A DNA stretch of 64,000 nucleotides. Origin: Aulostomus chinensis. Its lineage: Eukaryota; Chordata; Actinopteri; Syngnathiformes; Aulostomidae. The notes under the pieces were generated by a model. It was not told the DNA's origin. It saw only the letters and a list, made by a program, of their open reading frames with translations, and searched no databases. The translations under genes and the position numbers were made by a program. The DNA lies in NCBI GenBank assembly GCA_037954235.1, contig JBBMOA010000004.1:62001-126000 (forward strand), in the 5' to 3' direction. Shown piece after piece: positions 59,298 through 64,000 of the stretch (the first letter of the stretch is position 1; every line of letters starts with the position of its first letter).

Positions 59298-60489
59298 TGC
59301 CATCGGAGTCGCTGAGGTGAACCTGAAAGACAGGAAAACAAAGTAGACTTTAATGGCATAGGGTAACAGCGTGGAAGAAGAGGGAAGGTAAAGCATTTTA
59401 CATATGTAGCTGACGACATTATGTTGTACTTACACCGTCATGGCACCACAGCTCCAACCAATGGACTGGCTCCGCCATACACACGTATGGGATACCTGAG
59501 AGATATGGAAAGCATAAATATCTATTATTATTGTGCAATGTGCATTAGATAGTAGAACTTTTAAGTATGAAATTCATTGGACAAGGAGATGTGGAAGAGT
59601 TTAACATACCCATGCGCGCTGTGACACGGTGGTATTCCTGACGTAGCAGGTCCTGCAAGGCTGCTTAAGAGTGGAGGGAAGTCTAGCACAAACACCTACA
59701 GGGGAGAAATGAAAGAAATGTCATGTGTGAATGTAAATAATGATGTATGTAACAAGTGTGGCAGTGTAGGAGGAAAGACATGACAGTAACAGTATTTGAC
59801 AAAAAGAAGCTCACCTTCGGCCAGAGGCTGCTGACTGTGGTCAGGAGAGCTCTGAAGTCCACCGCTGCCTCACCAATAGTCTTGCTCACTGTGAGGTTGT
59901 TGCTGGGGGCACCCACACACGGCAAGTCTGGGGTCCAGTGGAGGGCAGCATGCATGACCACGGTCCTGAGGTCAGCAGCGGCTCCACCTGGAACAGAAAG
60001 AAAGCCAAAAGAAAGACAATCCTGCGGCATACTTACAAATCCGTCGACGATGGCGCGCAGGTGGGAGTCTCCAAGGACGAACACCATCTGGTACAGAAAC
60101 ATTTGTTTAGAACAGACACCAACTGAGTGTGTAAATGCATGCAATGATGTAGAATGAGAACGAGTAGTACCTTCTGGCCGGGAGACTTTGCAGGAGTGAC
60201 AAACTTCACAGTGCGGTCGGTTAGGAGGGAAGTTTGCCATCTCTGCACGTGATGGCGGTGTCCGGTACTGCGCCCTGTTAGGATGGAGCCTATGTTGAAG
60301 AATGTGAGGCCATGGCTGTCATGTTGTTTTTGTGGCAAGTGTTTAAGTGGAAGGAGCAAGGTATTATAATCGGAGTTAATACATACGAGCAACAGACTCG
60401 GGGATAGGTGACCCAGGGGTCCAAGGCTGCCGCTGCGCCATGGTCTGCTTGGCCGCCTGGGCACGCTGGTGGGACTTGGAATGGGGCAT
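59298..60489 (-). pseudogene. SGNH hydrolase module of the Helitron, multi-exon
   Basis: Exons on the - strand: 60,387-60,489 (MPHSKSHQRAQAAKQ..., donor gtatgt); 60,171-60,289 (SILTGRSTGHRHHVQRWQTS..., donor gtacta); 59,815-60,087 (MVFVLGDSHLRAIVDGF... through APSNNLTVSKTIGEAAVDF, donor gtgagc); 59,610-59,695 (VFVLDFPPLLSSLAGP..., donor gtatgt); 59,434-59,495 (IPYVCMAEPVHWLELWCHDG, donor gtaagt); 59,298-59,322 (VHLSDSDGM). The first three junctions are in phase; the fourth is one base out. Catalytic marks are GDSH (Ser), SNN (oxyanion Asn) and DGVH (Asp and His), the SGNH/GDSL esterase triad. Introns are short with consensus ends. The last exon is cut by the Rex1-like LINE and resumes at 56,083. 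SGNH enzymes hydrolyse esters; no substrate can be proposed. Confidence 0.7.
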
Positions 60490-60645
60490 CTACAAAACAG
60501 AAATGCATATTAATTAAACGTTCACAGACAAAGCGTGAGAGTGTTGCTAGTTGTACTCACAAATGGGAGAGACATTAACTTCAGAAGTGAAGTAAGTAAA
60601 AAAGAAGTGCAACTTACCTTGAAGTAGATGTGCAATGTGTAAATG

Positions 60646-60647
<2 letters not shown>

Positions 60648-60704
<57 letters not shown>
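60648..60704. repeat. (TG)n microsatellite 1
   Basis: A pure alternating TG tract of about 57 bp, upstream of the first Helitron SGNH exon. The Cys-Val and Thr-His runs in translated frames are meaningless. Confidence 0.98.
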
Positions 60705-60706
<2 letters not shown>

Positions 60707-60819
60707 ACATGCATTTCTTGTCTTATCTTTTTTTATTCTATTGTAGACCATTTCTCTATAGAAACTGATAAGGACTCCTCATCCTCACAAGGACCAAAGA
60801 CCAGTCTGAGACACAAAGT

Positions 60820-60821
<2 letters not shown>

Positions 60822-60888
<67 letters not shown>
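60822..60888. repeat. (TG)n microsatellite 2
   Basis: A second pure TG tract of about 67 bp, 117 bp from the first. The DNA to its right (60,889-61,240) has phrases such as cattgtggggctcaaaac and gtggggaccaaaatttttg that I associate with a dispersed fish repeat; no family is assigned. Confidence 0.97.
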
Positions 60889-60889
<1 letters not shown>

Positions 60890-61240
60890 TTTATCACATT
60901 GTGGGGCTCAAAACCTGAATGCACAGTCACAGCGTGGGGACCAAAATTTTTGTGGGAACCAAAAACCTGGTCCTGACAAAAAAACCTTGAATTCAGTGAA
61001 AAGAAGGTCACAGGGATGCCCTGTCAAATTTTCAGGGGCATCCCTACAATGCACAGAAACCAACTTTGTACCGGCACCTAGTGGTAGGAGTTGGTAATGC
61101 ACAAGCACACAACTCACACACACTTGGCTCTCCTGCACATGTGCAAGCACATATACTTGTCTTTGTGGCGTTGTACGGACACCAGACAGGGACATGCAGT
61201 CAGAGACAGATTATTCGCTCTGAATACTGGTTAAACATAG

Positions 61241-61581
61241 ATTTATTGTATATGCACTAAGTATTTACTACTAGTTATTTGTTAATCATTAATCATTTCA
61301 TATATTTATCAAATTGTCTACCCTAATTGGAAAGTTTTATTGTTTTTACACAACTATATTTTATTTTACTTAATTTATCCATGAGATTACCTTCCCTAAT
61401 CAGAATATTTTAATGGATTTTAGCTTACTGTGCTATTGGGGCCGGATGGTGGTTAGCAAGAAAAGCCGAATGGACGAGATGGAAGAAAGCCCATACTGTG
61501 CTAGCTTAGATTATATAACTTTAACGTTACAATGTAAGGAAACAGTTAGCTACATAAACATATCCATATAAATTACGTTAC
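61241..61581. other. AT-rich unassigned DNA
   Basis: Little is recognisable. A 41-codon ORF on the + strand starts at 61,446 (MVVSKKSRMDEMEESPYCAS) and stops at 61,569-61,571. It begins in a context close to a good start site (ccggATGG). It could be a short upstream ORF or chance. Confidence 0.35.
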
Positions 61582-61690
61582 CTTTGATAAAGTGGTCACT
61601 GCACACACCAGTATTATCTGACTCCGCTCCTTCTGACTGCAGACGAAGTCGCACCATAGCAACGCAGTGACATGCTGTCCTGTGCAAACA
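61582..61690 (-). pseudogene. THAP-like exon fragment
   Basis: On the - strand an open stretch ends AMVRLRLQSEGAESDNTGVC then SDHFIKG, followed by a donor (g/gtaacg at 61,581). The VCSDHF block (CSDHF codons at 61,589-61,603) is the last Cys-x-x-His of the THAP zinc finger, a DNA-binding domain shared with P-element-type transposases. The first two cysteines are not clear and a stop lies upstream, so it is partial or decayed. The match is short and could be chance. Confidence 0.35.
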
Positions 61691-61899
61691 AGCTTATAAG
61701 ACAAACTAGTGCTTAACTATCCTAACTTCCAAGTCAGGGGTATAATGTGTCATACTCCATATTAATGAGGAATATGAATATATAATAAAGAAAAGTTGAG
61801 GAAAACTCTTTATGGATATAAAGTTTCGTTTGTATTGAATGAACAGATTGGATTACCTTGATACGGTTTTAGTGACAAGCCCGGTGGGTGGAGTTGTTA

Positions 61900-62050
61900 A
61901 GTTTTATCTATAACAGTATAACTACCCTTACAAGACGTGCTCATGATATGAAACAAGCGCTCCTTGGCTGGAAATACGGAGGAGAAAGGAGAAGCGTCAG
62001 TCTCACCTTTCAATATCAGCACAGCAGTGAGAGCAGCGTTAATAAAAAGG
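61900..62050 (+). other. Possible 5' exon ending in a strong splice donor
   Basis: The sequence aataaaaaggtaagtt at about 62,041-62,056 contains AAG/GTAAGT, a near-perfect donor. The DNA before it is purine-rich (acggaggagaaaggagaagc) and has no long frame. It could be an untranslated first exon of a gene whose next exon is near 63,770. This is inference from one splice signal. Confidence 0.25.
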
Positions 62051-62056
62051 TAAGTT

Positions 62057-62691
62057 TTGCCGGCACAACATAAGGATTTATTTCAGTGTACTGAGCTGAT
62101 TTTATATGATGTAAATGTGGTCTAAATGTGGTAAACTGAAGGAACGTTTTTGTTTTTTTTTACCAGGTAACCATAAAAGCTCACATTTACCTGAACGTGA
62201 GGTAGCTAGAGAGCTTTGGTTAACATAAAAATATTAAAATAAATGTTACAATTTCTTACAAATAACAGGAGTGTTTCTGTTTTTAAAAAGTCAAAAGACA
62301 AGAAAGTTTGTGCACGGACCACATATTCTTTACTCATGAACCATAATGCCAGCTAGCTAACTAAGCTAACAACGTTAGCTAGCTAAGCTAATTGGCTAAT
62401 CAGCTCAAAGTTATTAGGAACAGCAGGCACGTGTCTGGCTAAAAAAAAGTTGGTTTCATTTTATTTTGAATCGGGAAAGCATAAAGCAGCATGATAAATG
62501 TGACACAATGAAGATTTTTTATATTCTTTTTCAAGTTTAACATGCCAACATGAGGGCTATGCCTCATGTTAGTGGTATAAGTTTGAAAGTGGAAAGTGAA
62601 GCACCCAGTTTAATATTATGAAGCCCTTTGTAAAGGGAGTGCATCATTTCTCAATTAGGTAGTGTGTAAACTGTTATGAGGTTGTTTGGAC
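62057..62691. other. AT-rich unassigned DNA
   Basis: No coding and no repeat I can name. Several gctagcta and agctaagctaa words cluster at 62,350-62,400, giving local dyad symmetry. Confidence 0.4.
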
Positions 62692-63114
62692 CAGTGTTTC
62701 TCAAACTCGGTCCTCGAGTGTCACTGCCCTGCATGTCTTATACCCTTTTTTACACCAAAATTAGCATATATATGTAGGGTTTTTAAATGCGGGTGAACCC
62801 ACCAGAAATAGCCATTGCCAGCAGTCCTGGGTCTGATTTAGGTATCTGCAAGTCTGTCAGGATACGACATGCTGAATTTGGAAGAGAGAGCGCAACACAC
62901 TGAATATTTGGGAAAGAGTGTACGCGAGTGAGCTGATAGCAGAGCTAGCTAACAACAGGAGCAGGAGAGGGAGCAGGTGTTGAGAGAAAGCAAAACTGAA
63001 TGAGAGATATATGGTTCAAGCCTGATAACAATCCATTAATTTGAATCAGATTTGTTGAAGACATCTAAAACATGCAGGGCAGTAGTACTCAAAAACTGAG
63101 TTTGAGAATCACTG
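62692..63114. mobile_element. hAT-type MITE with 8-bp target duplication
   Basis: The left end cagtgtttctcaaactcggt and the inner word actgccctgcatgt are mirrored on the right by acatgcagggcagt and ctcaaaaactgagtttgag, ending atcactg. The flanking 8 bp are gtttggac (62,684-62,691) and gtttagac (63,115-63,122), with one mismatch. The 423-bp element has no transposase coding. CAGTG-type ends and the 8-bp duplication point to hAT. The mismatch in the duplication suggests moderate age. Confidence 0.85.
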
Positions 63115-63234
63115 GTTTAGACTTTTTTAACCCAAATTTAGGCTGATTTGTTATTGTTGAGTGAGGGACAGGTGCGGTGTGGAGTGGCTCAGCATGCTGC
63201 CATTTTTTTTTTTCCCAAATTTAGATTTGGTATA

Positions 63235-63595
63235 GGGGCTGCACGGTGGTACAGTGGTTAGCACTGTGGCCTCACAGCAAGAAGGTTCCGGGTTCTTTCT
63301 GTGTGGAGTCTGCATGTTCTCCCCGTGCCTGAGTGGGTTCTCTCCGGGTACTCCGGCTTCCTCCCACCGTCCAAAGACATACAATTTGGGGACTAGGCTA
63401 ATTGGTTTCTCTAAATTGACCGTAGGTATGAATGTAAGTGTGAATGGTTGTTCGTCTCTGTATGTTGGCCCTGCGATGGACTGGCGACCTGTCCAGGGTG
63501 TACCCCGCCTCTCGCCCATAGATGCTGGGATAGGCTCCAGCCCCCCCGCGACCCTTACTAGTAAGGAATAAGCGGAAGATGACAATGGATGGATG
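63235..63595 (+). mobile_element. tRNA-derived SINE, second copy, 11-bp target duplication, B box lost
   Basis: Same family as the SINE at 48,056. It starts ggggctgcacggtggtacag and ends atggatg, flanked by a perfect gatttggtata at 63,224-63,234 and 63,596-63,606. The A box (tggtacagtgg) remains, but the head jumps from ggttccgggttc straight to tttctgtgtggag, deleting the B box and the linker. The body is complete and includes cctgtccagggtgtaccccg, part of which is missing in the first copy. Without a B box this copy should not be transcribed by Pol III on its own. The deletion probably came after insertion, or at the source. Confidence 0.95.
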
Positions 63596-63769
63596 GATTT
63601 GGTATATGGAGTGGTTCATTTTCTGATTGCATTGTTTTAAGTTTGAACCTCGTATAGTAAAGTGTTACATTCTGGTGGTCTACATTTGGTTGTTAAAGCT
63701 AACAAAGAATTTTTATTAAAAGATTTATGAGGCTGTCTAATAATATCGAAGCATTTTATTTTATTATAG

Positions 63770-63861
63770 GATTTGCAATGTCAAGGAGATGCAGGAAACC
63801 ACCATTACAGGATGCAATACAACATGCTGTCAAGGCCCTTGACAAGACAGCAGCCTTGGAA
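63770..63861 (+). CDS. Possible coding exon of an unidentified gene
   Basis: The acceptor-like ttattatag at 63,761-63,769 precedes an open block, GFAMSRRCRKPPLQDAIQHA then VKALDKTAALE, that ends at gtacga, an acceptable donor. A second open block begins near 63,945 (KTWKVAQKLAVHFEFGD) and runs off the window. An ATG inside the first block (63,778) could be the start. I do not recognise the protein. Amino-acid composition and splice signals favour real coding, but the evidence is thin. Confidence 0.35.
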
Positions 63862-64000
63862 GTACGATACATTAACTCTTTTAAAAGTACAGTGTGTGTG
63901 CATGTGTTTATACTTACCTCTTAATTGTACCCTTGTTTAGTAAAGAGAAGACATGGAAAGTTGCACAGAAATTAGCAGTGCATTTTGAATTTGGGGATGA

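Larger units (their letters stand above)
45370..60489 (-). mobile_element. Large autonomous-type Helitron, decayed and interrupted
   Basis: All coding that fits one Helitron runs on the - strand. It consists of SGNH exons (60,489-59,298), linker exons (56,083-55,320), C76-like peptidase (55,208-53,9xx), OTU (52,653-53,883), a Cys-rich/DUF6570-like region (49,274-48,436), Rep (48,043-45,688) and the start of the helicase (45,687-45,370). Helitrons move by rolling-circle replication using the HUH Rep and helicase; the OTU module is known in Helitron2-type elements. A Rex1-like LINE, an L1-type LINE and a SINE are inserted. Stops and frameshifts occur in most modules. The 3' helicase and both termini are missing or unrecognised, so the outer limits are those of recognisable coding. 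One element is inferred from order, orientation and shared reading frame across the linker/C76 boundary. Confidence 0.75.

Noticed and set aside
60037..60087. A splice donor (gtaagtatg) just after the GDSH exon start
   Set aside because: Although it is a good consensus, the frame stays open through it and reads sensible SGNH sequence (SFGFLSVPGGAAADLR), so I kept one 273-bp exon.
60522..61011. ORFs with long Cys-Val or Thr-His runs
   Set aside because: They are translations of the (TG)n microsatellites.

Overview
This is eukaryotic repeat DNA, almost certainly from a ray-finned (teleost) fish. The pointers are family recognition only: two DANA/Mermaid-like tRNA-derived SINEs, an L2-clade LINE with an esterase-type ORF1, a Rex1/Babar-like LINE, an L1-type LINE tail, a teleost-type endogenous retrovirus (ERV) pol, Harbinger and hAT MITEs, and a Helitron with OTU protease coding. 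I find no intact single-copy host gene. Possible host exons lie only in the last 3 kb.

Bases 1-34,325 are one uninterrupted satellite array, all in one orientation. The monomer is 187 bp and there are about 183 copies. Indels are rare and single-base. Monomer variants recur at fixed spacings and define higher-order repeats: 14 monomers (2,618 bp) over roughly 5.5-20 kb, 7 monomers (1,309 bp) at 21.9-25.2 kb, and a 17-monomer (3,178 bp) tandem duplication at 27.8-34 kb. This looks like a centromeric or pericentromeric array. The array ends abruptly inside a broken ERV.

Bases 34,326-42,806 hold the 3' part of that ERV on the + strand: reverse transcriptase, RNase H, integrase, a tiny membrane ORF where env would be, a polypurine tract and a 3' LTR. 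Gag, protease and the 5' LTR are absent. The RT is split by an L2-clade LINE on the - strand (about 35,174-39,880). That LINE is itself interrupted by a Harbinger-type MITE (35,818-36,361) and a hAT-type MITE (37,474-37,674 with an 8-bp target duplication).

Bases 42,807-45,370 are mostly unassigned AT-rich DNA with diverged local repeats and one possible exon.

Bases about 45,370-60,489, read on the - strand, are the remains of one large Helitron. In coding order they carry a multi-exon SGNH hydrolase module, a proline-rich linker, a C76-like cysteine peptidase, an OTU cysteine protease, a Cys-rich/DUF6570-like region, the HUH Rep domain, and the first bases of a PIF1-type helicase. Three retroelements have landed in it: a Rex1-like LINE (56,084-59,297, +), an L1-type LINE with a long 3' UTR that is G-rich on the sense strand (49,367-52,652, -, 15-bp target duplication), and a tRNA SINE (48,056-48,426, 12-bp target duplication). 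The fusion of the SGNH module to the protease and Rep modules is the most unusual feature of the window.

Bases 60,490-64,000 hold TG microsatellites, a THAP-like exon fragment (-), two possible exons of an unidentified + strand gene, a hAT MITE (62,692-63,114) and a second SINE (63,235-63,595).
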